NCBI RefSeq assembly: GCF_002300165.1
Contig: NZ_MLCE01000013.1
Coordinates: 62,001-126,000 of the forward strand
From: Streptomyces sp. Tue6028
GTDB taxonomy: Bacteria > Actinomycetota > Actinomycetes > Streptomycetales > Streptomycetaceae
DNA: 64,000 nt
Reading direction: 5' to 3'
The position numbers were made by a program, and so were the translations under genes. The notes below the pieces were generated by a model that did not search any database, was not told the origin of the DNA, and saw only the letters and a list, made by a program, of their open reading frames with translations. Below, piece after piece: positions 1 to 8,721 of the stretch. Position 1 is the first letter of the stretch. Each line of letters begins with the position of its first letter.

Positions 1-131
1 GGAGGGACCGGACGTTCTTTAGGCGTGATCCGAATCGACACACGATGCATGGGGGGCGCACTGGGGCAGTCAGGAATGCAACTGCCGGCCACCCCTTGAA
101 GTGCCATATCGCGCCACGCGATGCTGTCCGG

Positions 132-623
132 ATGCCCGCCCTTCCCTGGGAGCCGCTCCCTTCGCCGCCCCCCTCTCGGCGCCTGCGGATACGACCGGCC
201 TCCGAGGCCGACCTGTCCGCCCTCCACGACCTCGACGCGGAGTTGTTCCCGGATTTCACCTACCCCTACTTCGTCCTGCGCCAGTTCTTCGACGTGTACG
301 CCGAGGACCTTCTCCTGCTCGACGACGGCTCGTCCCTCTGCGGATACGTGCTGAGCGCGACGACACCGGACGGTCGACGGAGTTGGGTCCTGGGCTTGGG
401 CGTCACCAAGGATCTGCGGGGGCAGGGCCAGGGCAGGCGGCTCATGCGCGAAGCACTCCACGAGCTGCGCAACCGTGACGTGCGCGAGGTGTGGCTCAGC
501 GTCGAACCCGCCAACGACGCCGCGATCGCGTTGTACGGATCGCTGGGCTTCGTGCACCAGGGTTCACGGAAGGACTACTTCGGGCCGGACGAGCACCGGC
601 TCCTGATGATGCTGCGTCTGTGA
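132..623 (+). CDS. GNAT family N-acetyltransferase
   Basis: 163-residue protein with the GNAT fold: a beta-alpha N-terminus, the acetyl-CoA pyrophosphate-binding loop R96-G-Q-G-Q-G101 (motif A, consensus Q/RxxGxG/A) and the late NxxAixLYxxlGF segment near residues 127-140. It should transfer an acetyl group from acetyl-CoA to an amine; the substrate cannot be read from sequence. The frame is open further upstream (an ATG at 45), but the ATG at 132 is preferred because family homology begins just after it. The gene stands alone, convergent with the response regulator that follows 25 bp later. Confidence 0.85.
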   Translation: MPALPWEPLPSPPPSRRLRIRPASEADLSALHDLDAELFPDFTYPYFVLRQFFDVYAEDLLLLDDGSSLCGYVLSATTPDGRRSWVLGLGVTKDLRGQGQGRRLMREALHELRNRDVREVWLSVEPANDAAIALYGSLGFVHQGSRKDYFGPDEHRLLMMLRL

Positions 624-648
624 CACGGAGGAGGAGAAGGAGGAGCGC

Positions 649-1308
649 TCACCGGTCCACGGACACCAGCCCCGCCTCGTACGCGATGATCACCAACTGG
701 ACCCGGTCCCGGGCGTCCAGCTTGGACAGCAGGCGGGTGAGGTACGTCTTCGCCGTGGCCACGCTGATGAAGAGCCGCTCGGCTATCTCGGTGTTGGACA
801 GGCCCGTGCCGACCAGGGTGAGGACCTCGCGCTCCCGGTCGGTGATGCCCTTCAACTCGCGGCGTGCCCGGGTCTGTTCGGGGCGTACCGCGGTGAAGTC
901 GCGGATGAGACGGCGGGTGACGCCGGGCGCGATCAGGGCGTCGCCGGCCGCCACGACGCGGACGGCACCGATGATGTCGTCCAGCGCCATGTCCTTGACG
1001 AGGAAGCCGGACGCGCCCGCGCGCAGCGCCCCGTACACGTAGTCGTCGTCGTCGAACGTGGTGAGGACCACGATCCTGGACTCCCCGCCGCCCCCGGTGA
1101 TCCGGCGCGTCGCCTCGATGCCGTCCACGCCCGGCATGCGGATGTCCATGACGACGACGTCGGGGCTCAGTTCGGCCGCCAGGGTCACCGCCTCCTCGCC
1201 GTTCGCGGCCTCGCCCACCACCTCGAGGTCCTCGATGTCGGCGATGACCATGCGCAGGGCCGTGCGGATGAGCTGCTGGTCGTCGGCCAGGACCACGCGG
1301 ACCGGCAT
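649..1308 (-). CDS. NarL/FixJ-family response regulator
   Basis: 219 aa. N-terminal receiver domain with the acidic pair D9/D10 and phospho-acceptor D55 (in VVMDIRMPG), then a C-terminal LuxR-type helix-turn-helix (roughly 150-215). The start codon overlaps the stop of the upstream histidine kinase, so the two are translationally coupled. By gene arrangement this pair probably controls the divergent ABC-2 exporter genes at 2677-4418; that target is an inference. Confidence 0.93.
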   Translation of the reverse strand: MPVRVVLADDQQLIRTALRMVIADIEDLEVVGEAANGEEAVTLAAELSPDVVVMDIRMPGVDGIEATRRITGGGGESRIVVLTTFDDDDYVYGALRAGASGFLVKDMALDDIIGAVRVVAAGDALIAPGVTRRLIRDFTAVRPEQTRARRELKGITDREREVLTLVGTGLSNTEIAERLFISVATAKTYLTRLLSKLDARDRVQLVIIAYEAGLVSVDR

Positions 1309-2543
1309 CAGGGGGCCACCGCCGTCGCGGGGAGCGGAAGGCGGGCCGTCACCCGGAAGCCGCCCTCGGGCCTGGGTCCGGCGCTGAACTCGCCGTGCAG
1401 CAGGGCGACCCGCTCCCGCATGCCGAGGAGCCCGAAGCCCGTGTCGGTGGTGCTGCCCCGGCCCTGGCCGTCGTCCGTGACGTCGACGACGACCTCGTCG
1501 TCGCGGTGGTCGACGGTCACCCGGCAGGCCGCCGTGCCCGCGTGCCGTACGACGTTCGTCACCGACTCCTGGACGATGCGGAACGCGGACAGGTCGATGT
1601 CCGCGGGGAGCGGGCGCGGCTCGCCCCGCCGGCTGACCTCCACGCGCACGCCCGCGGCCGTCGTGACGGCGGCCAGCCGGTCGAGGTCGGCGAGCCCCTC
1701 CGCGGGGCGCAGCCGCGACGCCTCCTCGTCCGGGGACGGACCGGTGCCGGGGCTCCGGGACCGGTCGGCCTCGCGCAGCGCGACCAGCATGCGCCGCAGC
1801 CCCGCCAGGGTCTCGCGGCCCGCCGTCTCCACCGCCGTCATCGCCTCACGCGCAGCGTCCGGCCGGGTGTGGACGACCCGGGCCGCCGCCCCCGCCTGGA
1901 GGGCCACGATGCCGATGCTGTGCGCGACCATGTCGTGCATCTCGCGGGCGATGCGCAGACGTTCGTCGGTGACGGCCTGGGTTGCGGCACGCACGCGCAG
2001 CGTCTCCGCGTACTCGCGGGTGCGGCGCGAGGCGTCCCCGAGCAGCCAGGAGACCACGGCGGTGAGCGCCACGGTCAGCCCCGCCAGCGTGCCCACGCCC
2101 CATCCGCACGCCAGCCGCACCGCGAGCCAGGCCACCAGTACGCCGAGGGACATGCCGAGCGCGACGACACCGGTCCGGCGCGGGCGGCCGGCCGCGATGA
2201 AGTAGAGCGTGAGGTCGACGGCGAGGAACTGCGCCAACTGGATCGCCCCGACAGCCAGGTTGGTCGTCACGAAGGCCGCCGCCGTCAGCAGCAGGGCGAG
2301 GGCGGTCAGCGGCCGGCGCGACAGGTGACGGCCGGCCACCAGGGCCAGCACGCAGGCGATCGCCAGGAACGACAGGCCGTCCCAGCGGAAGAACTGGGCC
2401 GCGACCTGCTCGCTGGGGGCCTCCTCGCCGGGCAGCCGCAGGCGTGCGAGGAAGGTGAACACGGCGCTCGCGCACCAGGCCACGGCCACCCAGGCACCGG
2501 GCGGCACACGCTTGAGCAGGGGAAGGGGCGGCGTCACGTGCAT
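1308..2543 (-). CDS. DesK/NarL-type sensor histidine kinase
   Basis: 411 aa from the ATG at 2543; an in-frame extension to 2702 would run over the promoter and start of the divergent ABC gene, so the shorter form is chosen. Several hydrophobic helices (about 17-165) form the sensor region, followed by a HisKA_3 dimerisation domain with the phospho-accepting H203 (REMHD) and a C-terminal HATPase with DDGQGRG and GFGLLGMRER. It autophosphorylates and passes phosphate to the regulator encoded immediately downstream. Confidence 0.92.
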   Translation of the reverse strand: MHVTPPLPLLKRVPPGAWVAVAWCASAVFTFLARLRLPGEEAPSEQVAAQFFRWDGLSFLAIACVLALVAGRHLSRRPLTALALLLTAAAFVTTNLAVGAIQLAQFLAVDLTLYFIAAGRPRRTGVVALGMSLGVLVAWLAVRLACGWGVGTLAGLTVALTAVVSWLLGDASRRTREYAETLRVRAATQAVTDERLRIAREMHDMVAHSIGIVALQAGAAARVVHTRPDAAREAMTAVETAGRETLAGLRRMLVALREADRSRSPGTGPSPDEEASRLRPAEGLADLDRLAAVTTAAGVRVEVSRRGEPRPLPADIDLSAFRIVQESVTNVVRHAGTAACRVTVDHRDDEVVVDVTDDGQGRGSTTDTGFGLLGMRERVALLHGEFSAGPRPEGGFRVTARLPLPATAVAP

Positions 2544-2676
2544 GCGGTGATCGTAGGTGTGTGCCGTGCGCGCGGGCATCGTCCCGGGGACGTACGACCA
2601 GGGTCGGCATCCGTGCCCGGGCAATGTCCGCGCGGGGCCGATGCCCCCGGCCCCGCCGCGGCGGGACGGTGGTCTC

Positions 2677-3591
2677 GTGATCGAAGTCGATGAACTGACC
2701 AAGCGCTACAAAGACACCACGGCCGTACGGCAGTTGTCGTTCCGGGTGCGCCCGGGGCACGTCACCGGGTTCCTCGGCCCGAACGGCGCGGGCAAGACGA
2801 CGACCCTGCGCATGCTTCTCGGCCTGGTCGCCCCGACCAGCGGCACCGCCACCGTCGACGGACGTGCTTTTCGGGAGCGGCCTCGCGGACTGCGGCACGT
2901 CGGCGCGCTGCTCGACGCGGGCGACGTGCACGGCGGACGCAGCGCACGCGCCCATCTGTCGGCGCTGGCACGCGGCAACCGCATCCCTTCCGCACGGGTC
3001 GACGAGGTGCTGGAGGAGGTGGGGCTGTCGGGCCCCGCGGCCGGGCGCCGCGTCGACGGATACTCCCTCGGCATGAAGCAGCGCCTCGGCATCGCGACGG
3101 CGCTGCTCGACGACCCGCCGGTGCTGCTGTTCGACGAACCGCTCAACGGCCTCGACCCGGAAGGCGTGCGGTGGGTGCGCGGACTCTTCCGGAGGCTCGC
3201 CGCCGAGGGCCGCACGGTCTTCGTCTCCAGCCACCTCATGTCCGAGATGCAGAACACCGCCGACCAACTGATCGTGATCGGCCGGGGCGAACTGATCGCC
3301 GCGGAGAGCCTCGCGGACTTCGCCGCACGCGGCAACCGGCTCACCGTGACGGTCCGCACGCCCGACACCGGACGACTGGCCGCCGTGCTGTCCGCCGAGG
3401 GAGCGGCGGTCGCGCCGTACGACGAGCGGACCCTGAAGGTGACGGCGCTGAGCGCGGCCCGCATCGGCGAACTCGCCTTCCACCACCGGATCCTGCTCGA
3501 AGAGCTGACCCCGCAGGCCGCCTCCCTGGAGGCCGCGTTCATGGAACTGACCGCCGACAGCGCCGAATTCCTCGCCGGAGACGCCCGATGA
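2677..3591 (+). CDS. ABC-2 type transporter ATP-binding protein
   Basis: 304 aa from the GTG at 2677, which has GGGACGG a few bases upstream; an ATG at 2641 in the same frame is an alternative. Walker A is GPNGAGKT (about 34-41), the signature is YSLGMKQR, and Walker B is LLFDEPLNGLDP. The family (DrrA/CcmA-like, with a C-terminal domain beyond the ATPase core) powers export of drugs, lipids or antibiotics. It is coupled by ATGA to the permease gene and transcribed away from the two-component system. Confidence 0.92.
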   Translation: MIEVDELTKRYKDTTAVRQLSFRVRPGHVTGFLGPNGAGKTTTLRMLLGLVAPTSGTATVDGRAFRERPRGLRHVGALLDAGDVHGGRSARAHLSALARGNRIPSARVDEVLEEVGLSGPAAGRRVDGYSLGMKQRLGIATALLDDPPVLLFDEPLNGLDPEGVRWVRGLFRRLAAEGRTVFVSSHLMSEMQNTADQLIVIGRGELIAAESLADFAARGNRLTVTVRTPDTGRLAAVLSAEGAAVAPYDERTLKVTALSAARIGELAFHHRILLEELTPQAASLEAAFMELTADSAEFLAGDAR

Positions 3592-4418
3592 CGACCCTCG
3601 CCCCGCCCGCCGCCCGGTTCACGGACCTCCTCGCCGCCGAGTGGATCAAGATGCGGTCCCTGCGCTCGACGTACTGGGCGCTCGGCGCCGGAGCGCTGGC
3701 CGTCATCGCCTTCAACGCGAACGCGGCCCGGGTCGACGCCGGCGACCACCCCCGCTTCGACCCGTCGCAACGGGACAGTGTCGTCCGACTGGCCCTGCGC
3801 GACGCGTTCACCGACGGCTCCGCGATGATCCTGCTCCTCGCCGTGGCGAGCATCGGCGCGGTCACCGTCGTCGGCGAGTACGCGACGGGGATGATCCGTA
3901 CGACGTTCGCGGCGGTTCCCGACCGGCGGGCGGTGATGGCGGCGAAGGTGACGCTGGTGGCGGCCCTCATGACCGTGTACGGCGTGCTCGTCGCGGGCGT
4001 CTCCTTCGCCTCGACCCAGGCGATCCTCTCCACCCGGGGCGCCGGCGTCCCGATCGGTCACCCCGGCGCCTTCCGCGTCGTCGCCGCGTCCGCGCTGCTC
4101 GCCCCCGTCGGCGCGCTGGCCGGCATGGCCCTGGGCGCGCTGATCCGGCACAGCGCGACCACGATGGTCGCCACCACCGCCGTGCTCCTGCTGATCCCCG
4201 CGTTCATCACCGACCGCTACCGGTGGACGGCCGCCGTCCGGCACGCCCAGCCCGTCAACGCGTGGTCACGGCTGGTCGACATCGACTACGGGCACAGCCC
4301 CTACACGCTGGTCCCGCGGTACCAGGCGACCGTCGCGGGCGGCTGGACCACCTACGCGGCGTGGGCCGCGGTGGCCGCGGTCGTCACCGTGCTGTCGGTG
4401 GACCGCCGCGACGTGTGA
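3588..4418 (+). CDS. ABC-2 type transporter permease
   Basis: 276 aa. The start overlaps the ATPase stop (ATGA). Six hydrophobic segments can be seen, beginning after LAAEWIKMRSLRSTYW, a typical entry sequence of actinobacterial ABC-2 permeases. It forms the membrane half of the exporter with the ATPase before it. Its last 35 bp are antisense to the 3' end of the phosphatase gene. The substrate is unknown. Confidence 0.9.
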   Translation: MTTLAPPAARFTDLLAAEWIKMRSLRSTYWALGAGALAVIAFNANAARVDAGDHPRFDPSQRDSVVRLALRDAFTDGSAMILLLAVASIGAVTVVGEYATGMIRTTFAAVPDRRAVMAAKVTLVAALMTVYGVLVAGVSFASTQAILSTRGAGVPIGHPGAFRVVAASALLAPVGALAGMALGALIRHSATTMVATTAVLLLIPAFITDRYRWTAAVRHAQPVNAWSRLVDIDYGHSPYTLVPRYQATVAGGWTTYAAWAAVAAVVTVLSVDRRDV

Positions 4419-4881
4419 GCCGGGCGCGGGCGGGCCGCGGCGGGGCGGGGTCGGCGAAGCGGTGTACGTAGCGGCGCTGCCACGGTGTCTCGACGGCGTG
4501 CCGGTCGTAGTGACGGCGCACGTAGTCCACGGCCTCGTGGGGCGGTACGCCGTCGAGGACCGCAAGGCAGGCGAGGGCCGTGCCCGTGCGGCCGCGGCCG
4601 CCGCCGCAGGCGATCTCGACGCGGCCGGTCTCCGCGCGGCGCCAGGCCTCGGTGAGGACGGTGCGGGTCTCCGCGTGGTCGGTGGGGAGGCGGAAGTCCG
4701 GCCAGCGCAGCCAGTGGGCGTCCCAGGGGGGCTCGGGGGGCCGCTTGCCGAGCAGGTACACGCCGTACGTCGGCTGCGCTCCGTCCGGTGCCGGTCCGTG
4801 GCGCAGCGCCCTACCCCGTACCAGTCGGCCGGAGGGCAGCCGCAGCACGCCGGCGCCGTCCGGATCCCAGGTCCCCTCCAT
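4384..4881 (-). CDS. protein-tyrosine/dual-specificity phosphatase-like protein
   Basis: 165 aa. It carries the phosphatase P-loop C92-G-G-G-R-G-R98-T-G (CX5R) and an upstream general-acid candidate region around WPDFRLPTD. The residue before the nucleophilic cysteine is Ala where most tyrosine phosphatases have His. The cysteine and arginine are intact, so catalysis is plausible. Actinobacterial proteins of this size are often annotated as protein phosphatases. The gene is monocistronic, and its 3' end overlaps the convergent permease gene. Confidence 0.78.
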   Translation of the reverse strand: MEGTWDPDGAGVLRLPSGRLVRGRALRHGPAPDGAQPTYGVYLLGKRPPEPPWDAHWLRWPDFRLPTDHAETRTVLTEAWRRAETGRVEIACGGGRGRTGTALACLAVLDGVPPHEAVDYVRRHYDRHAVETPWQRRYVHRFADPAPPRPARARLTRRGGPPTAR

Positions 4882-4923
4882 GCGGCCCAGCCTAGGCGTG
4901 CGGCCCGTCGTCGGCGGGGTTCT

Positions 4924-5101
4924 CGCCCCCTCCGCCCCTGCCCGTCCCGAACCCGGGGCCCCGCCCCGGACCCCGCTCCTCGAACGCCGGAGGGGCTGAT
5001 TTCAGCCCGTCCGGCGCTTGAGGACGAGGCCGTCCAGGCCGATCGGGGGTCCGGGGGCGGAGCCCCCAGAGGTACGGGACGGGCAGGGGCGGAGGGGGCG
5101 A
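4924..5101. repeat. dispersed Streptomyces intergenic repeat, inverted pair
   Basis: Two head-to-head copies of a GC-rich intergenic element. The right arm (from about 5001) starts CAGCCCGTCCGGCGCTTGAG, continues through a GGACGAGGCCGTCCAGGCC block and a GGGGTCCGGGGGCGGAGCCCC block, and ends GGGACGGGCAGGGGCGGAGG. The left arm (about 4924-5000) is the reverse complement of a shorter version lacking the GGCCGTCCAGGCC block. Transcribed in either direction it could fold into a long stem and may terminate transcription between the phosphatase and regulator genes. Related copies lie at 33796-33950 and 60541-60660. I see no coding gene in 4882-5160. Confidence 0.8.
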
Positions 5102-5160
5102 AAAAACGCTGTTGTTGGTGGGCGCACACGGAGCGGGACGGGGAGGGGCGGAGCCCGGGG

Positions 5161-5919
5161 TCAGCTCACGCCCCGGGTGGCCTGCGCGGCGCGCGACTCG
5201 ATGCCGCGGAAGTGGTCGGCCATCGCCCGCTGCGCGCCCTCGACGTCCCGGGCACGCAGCGCGGTGACGATGTCACGGTGGCGGCGGACGGTCACCTCGG
5301 GCGCCGGGTCGTCGGTCCAGCCGCGTACCCCCGCGACCCGCCGGAAGACGGTCCAGAAGGCGCCGAGCAGCTGCGGCACCAGCGCGTTCCCCAGCGACGC
5401 GTACAGCAGCTCGTGGAACTCGCGGTCCAGTTCGGGGAAGGGCACGCCCTCGCGCCCGGCCTCCTCCATCCGGGCCACGACCTCTTCGAGCCGGTCGAGT
5501 TCCTCCTCCGAGAGCGTCGCGGCGACCCGGCGGATCAGTCCCTCCTCCAGGACCTCACGGACCTGGAGGATCTCCGCGAGCGCACCCGTCTCGTCGTCCA
5601 GCTTGGCGAGCGTGCGGAAGGTGAGGCCGTCGACGAGGGGCGTCAGGGAGGCCTGGCCGACGTAGGTGCCGTAGCCGTGCCTGATCTCGACTATGTCGAG
5701 CGCCTGGAGGGCCTTGAGCGCCTCACGGACGGAGTTCCGGCTCACGCCGAGATCGGTCATCAGCTCGGTCTCGGTGGGCAGCGCCGCCCCGGCCGGAAGC
5801 TTGCGGTCGAGGATCAGCTGCATGACCTCGCGCTGGATCTGACTGCTCACCCGACGCTCGGGCCGGCGCCGGTACCCGCTCTCCTCTGACATGGGCCGCA
5901 TCGTACGCTCGCTGGACAT
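5161..5919 (-). CDS. FadR-subfamily GntR transcriptional regulator
   Basis: 252 aa from the ATG at 5919, preceded by GGAGGTG. An N-terminal winged helix-turn-helix (about 24-88, with LPTETELMTDLGVSRNSVRE) is followed by the all-helical FCD ligand-binding domain, whose Asp/His metal-site residues fall in LDREFHELLY and RRHRDIV...ADHF. It is divergent from the ABC importer operon and probably represses it until an effector binds. With a sialidase and a lyase nearby, a NanR-like role sensing a sialic-acid-derived ligand is the best guess, inferred from context only. Confidence 0.9.
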   Translation of the reverse strand: MSSERTMRPMSEESGYRRRPERRVSSQIQREVMQLILDRKLPAGAALPTETELMTDLGVSRNSVREALKALQALDIVEIRHGYGTYVGQASLTPLVDGLTFRTLAKLDDETGALAEILQVREVLEEGLIRRVAATLSEEELDRLEEVVARMEEAGREGVPFPELDREFHELLYASLGNALVPQLLGAFWTVFRRVAGVRGWTDDPAPEVTVRRHRDIVTALRARDVEGAQRAMADHFRGIESRAAQATRGVS

Positions 5920-6057
5920 CGGACGTCCCACCTCCGGGCTGATTAAACGCCAACTAGCCTGATTCAAACCGTCATTGGTCGCACCTGTGGAAGATACGCC
6001 ATTCGTGTGCGATCCCTTGACCGTCTTCACGGGCCCTCTTATGGTCACGCTGCCCCC

Positions 6058-6076
6058 TATGACGTAGGACGTCGTA
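6058..6076. promoter_or_regulatory. candidate operator of the FadR-type regulator
   Basis: Near-perfect palindrome TATGACGTAGGACGTCGTA (8 of 9 base pairs symmetrical about the central G) in the 194-bp divergent region, 37 bp before the importer start. Its position and symmetry suit a dimeric GntR-family repressor. A weaker GntR-like site, TGGTCGCACCT, lies at 5976-5986. Binding is inferred. Confidence 0.6.
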
Positions 6077-6113
6077 TCTCCCATCCGCTGGACCACTCCT
6101 TGCTGGAGGAACC

Positions 6114-7742
6114 GTGCGCGACGTGACCCACACTCCGGCGCTGCACCGCCGGTCGTTCCTGAAGTACACCGGCGCACTCGGCGCGGCCGCCGCCCTCTCC
6201 TCGTCGCTGGCGGCCTGCTCGTCCGGGCCGGAGTCCACGAACGACACCGGCGGCGGGGGCGGCGGCAAGGACGCCACCCTGACGGCCGTCATCGGCTACG
6301 GCAACGACGGCAGCTGGGACCCCACCCAGACCGCGTCCGCCTTCTGCATGGCCGCCAACAACCACATCTACGAGGGCCTGCTCGACACCGACCCCATCTC
6401 GCGGGAGCCGTACGCCGCGCTCGCCACCGAGGTGCCCTCCGACCTCGGCGGAACCTCCTGGAAGTTCACGCTGCGGGCGGGCGCCACGTTCCACGACGGC
6501 AAGCCGGTCACCGCCGACGACGTGGTCTTCGTCTTCGACCGCATCCTCGACCCGAAGACGCAGTCCCTCGCCAAGGGCTTCTTCGCGAGCTGGCTGAAGG
6601 AGGTCCGCAAGATCGACGCGCAGAACGTCGAGCTGGTCCTCAAGTTCCCCTTCCCCGAGGGGATTTCCCGGCTCACCCTCGCGAAGATCATGCCGAAGCA
6701 CGTGTTCTCGCAGCCGGGCGCCTGGGACGACGCGATCAAGGGCAAGGCGATCGGCTCGGGGCCGTACCGGCAGACCGCGCACCACCCGAAGTCGAACACC
6801 ACCTTCGAGGCGTTCGCCGCCTACAACGGCCCGCGCAAGCCCGCGTTCAAGAAGATGAACTGGCTGACCATAGTGGATGCCGCACCTCGCGTCGCCAAGA
6901 TCTCCGGGGCGAGCGCCGGCGCGCAGATCGCCGACAACATCCCGTACGCCAACATCGAGCAGCTCAAGAAGGGCGGGATGGACGTCCAGGGCGGCGCGGG
7001 CATGAACAACCTCTTCCTCATGTTCAACACGAAGCACAAGCCCTTCGACGACGTGCGGGTGCGGCAGGCGCTGCACTACGCCATCGACACCGACAAGATG
7101 GTGGAGGTCGCCCTCAAGGGGCACGGCAAGCCGTCGTCGTCGTTCCTCAACGAGGCCAACCCCTCCTACCGGCCCGCGAAGACCGTCTACGGGTACGACC
7201 CCGAGAAGGCCAAGAAGCTGCTGAAGGAGGCTGGGGTCAAGGGCCTGAAGATCGAGATCCTGGCCGTCAACGTCAGCTGGATCGTGGACTGCCTGCCGAC
7301 CATCAAGGCGTCCTGGGACGCCATCGGCGTGGAGACCACGCTGGCCCCGCAGGAGACCACGGCCGTCTTCACCAAGATGGACCAGAAGCAGGACTACCAG
7401 GTCGTCGCCGCCGCCTCGAACCCCAACCAGTTCGGCCTCGACGCCGACCTGATCATGCATTACAACTACGGCCCCGAGAACCTCTGGATGGGCTACGCCC
7501 GCTGGGCCGGCGACCCCGTCGCCAAGAAGCTCTTCAAGGACATGGACCAGGCGACGCAGGAACCGGACGCCGACAAGAAGAAGACGATGATCCAGGACTA
7601 CATCGACATCGTCGCCGAACAGGCCGTGCTCTACCCGGTCGTGCACAACGAGCTGATGACGGCGTGGAACGCGAAGCGGCTCACCGGGATAAGGGCACAG
7701 CCGTACCCCGGCATCAACCTGCTCCAGGCCAAGTGGGTCTAG
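6114..7742 (+). CDS. ABC transporter substrate-binding lipoprotein (SBP family 5)
   Basis: 542 aa. The signal peptide combines a twin-arginine motif (R12-R-S-F-L-K) with a lipobox LAAC35, so it is likely a Tat-exported lipoprotein. The mature part matches the dipeptide/oligopeptide/nickel binding-protein family. The start is GTG at 6114 with GGAGGA upstream; GTG at 6123 is also possible. It is the first gene of a five-gene operon that ends in a DapA/NanA-family lyase. Family-5 proteins bind peptides, opines, sugars or sialic acid (as in Haemophilus ducreyi SatA and Corynebacterium SiaE); context favours an acidic sugar. Confidence 0.92.
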   Translation: MRDVTHTPALHRRSFLKYTGALGAAAALSSSLAACSSGPESTNDTGGGGGGKDATLTAVIGYGNDGSWDPTQTASAFCMAANNHIYEGLLDTDPISREPYAALATEVPSDLGGTSWKFTLRAGATFHDGKPVTADDVVFVFDRILDPKTQSLAKGFFASWLKEVRKIDAQNVELVLKFPFPEGISRLTLAKIMPKHVFSQPGAWDDAIKGKAIGSGPYRQTAHHPKSNTTFEAFAAYNGPRKPAFKKMNWLTIVDAAPRVAKISGASAGAQIADNIPYANIEQLKKGGMDVQGGAGMNNLFLMFNTKHKPFDDVRVRQALHYAIDTDKMVEVALKGHGKPSSSFLNEANPSYRPAKTVYGYDPEKAKKLLKEAGVKGLKIEILAVNVSWIVDCLPTIKASWDAIGVETTLAPQETTAVFTKMDQKQDYQVVAAASNPNQFGLDADLIMHYNYGPENLWMGYARWAGDPVAKKLFKDMDQATQEPDADKKKTMIQDYIDIVAEQAVLYPVVHNELMTAWNAKRLTGIRAQPYPGINLLQAKWV

Positions 7743-7761
7743 GCGACGGAGGAGTCCGTAC

Positions 7762-8721
7762 GTGGTCGCCATCACCAGGATCCTGCTGCGCCGCGTCGCG
7801 CTGCTCGTGCCGCTGATGCTCGGGATCGTCCTGTTCGTGTTCCTTGTGATGCGGTTCTCCGACGTCGACCCGGCGTCGGCGTTCTTCCAGGGAGCCAACC
7901 CCACCCCGCAGCAACTGCACGACTTCCGGGAGCAGAACGGTCTGCTCGACCCGCTCCCGGTCCGCTACGCCCATTTCGTCGGGGACCTGCTCCACGGCGA
8001 CATGGGCACCAGCGCGCTGACCCGCGCCCCGGTCCTCGAACAGGTCACCACCGCGCTGCCGCTCACCCTCCAGCTCACCTTCCTCGGGCTCGGCATCGCG
8101 GTGGTGCTCTCGCTGCTCGGTGGGGTGACCGCCGCGATCTACCGGGACCGGCTGCCCGACCAGGTCATCCGCGTGGTCTCCCTGACCGGTGTCGCGGCGC
8201 CGGGCTTCTGGCTGGCCCTGCTGATGATCCAGTACCTGGCCGTCGACCAGGGCTGGTTCCCGACCGGCGGCTACGTCAACCCGGCCGACTCGCTCAGCGG
8301 CTGGCTCAAGACCATGACCCTGCCCGCTCTCGCCCTGTCGCTGCCCGTCGCGGCGCAGCTCACCCGCATCGTGCGGACCTCGGTGGTCGAGGAACTCGAC
8401 AAGGACTACGTGCGCACCGCCGTCGGCAGCGGTCTGCCGCCCCGCGTGGTCGTCGGCCGCAACGTGCTGCGCAACGCCCTGATCAACCCGCTGACCGTGC
8501 TGGGCCTGCGCGTGGGATATCTGCTCGGCGGTGCCGTCGTCATCGAGACGATCTTCTCGCTGCCCGGCATGGGGAAGCTGATGATCGACGCCGTCAAGAA
8601 CGGCGACCCGGCGGTCGTGCAGGGCGTCGTCCTGACCACCGCCACCGGCTTCGTGGTCGTGAACCTCGTCATCGACATCCTGTACCTGCTGGTCAACCCA
8701 CGGCTGAGGGGCGCGACCTGA
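7762..8721 (+). CDS. ABC transporter permease (DppB type)
   Basis: 319 aa, GTG start with GGAGGAG upstream. Six membrane helices with the DppB-type N-terminus (RRVALLVPLMLGIVLFVFLVMRF) and the cytoplasmic EAA-like loop around KDYVRTAVGSGLPPRVVVGRNVLRNAL. It forms one half of the translocation channel of the importer and is coupled to the next gene by a TGATG overlap. Confidence 0.93.
   Translation: MVAITRILLRRVALLVPLMLGIVLFVFLVMRFSDVDPASAFFQGANPTPQQLHDFREQNGLLDPLPVRYAHFVGDLLHGDMGTSALTRAPVLEQVTTALPLTLQLTFLGLGIAVVLSLLGGVTAAIYRDRLPDQVIRVVSLTGVAAPGFWLALLMIQYLAVDQGWFPTGGYVNPADSLSGWLKTMTLPALALSLPVAAQLTRIVRTSVVEELDKDYVRTAVGSGLPPRVVVGRNVLRNALINPLTVLGLRVGYLLGGAVVIETIFSLPGMGKLMIDAVKNGDPAVVQGVVLTTATGFVVVNLVIDILYLLVNPRLRGAT

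Noticed and set aside
2761..4244. 512-codon antisense frame across the ABC-2 exporter genes
   Set aside because: Shadow of the ATPase and permease genes, with no recognisable domain.
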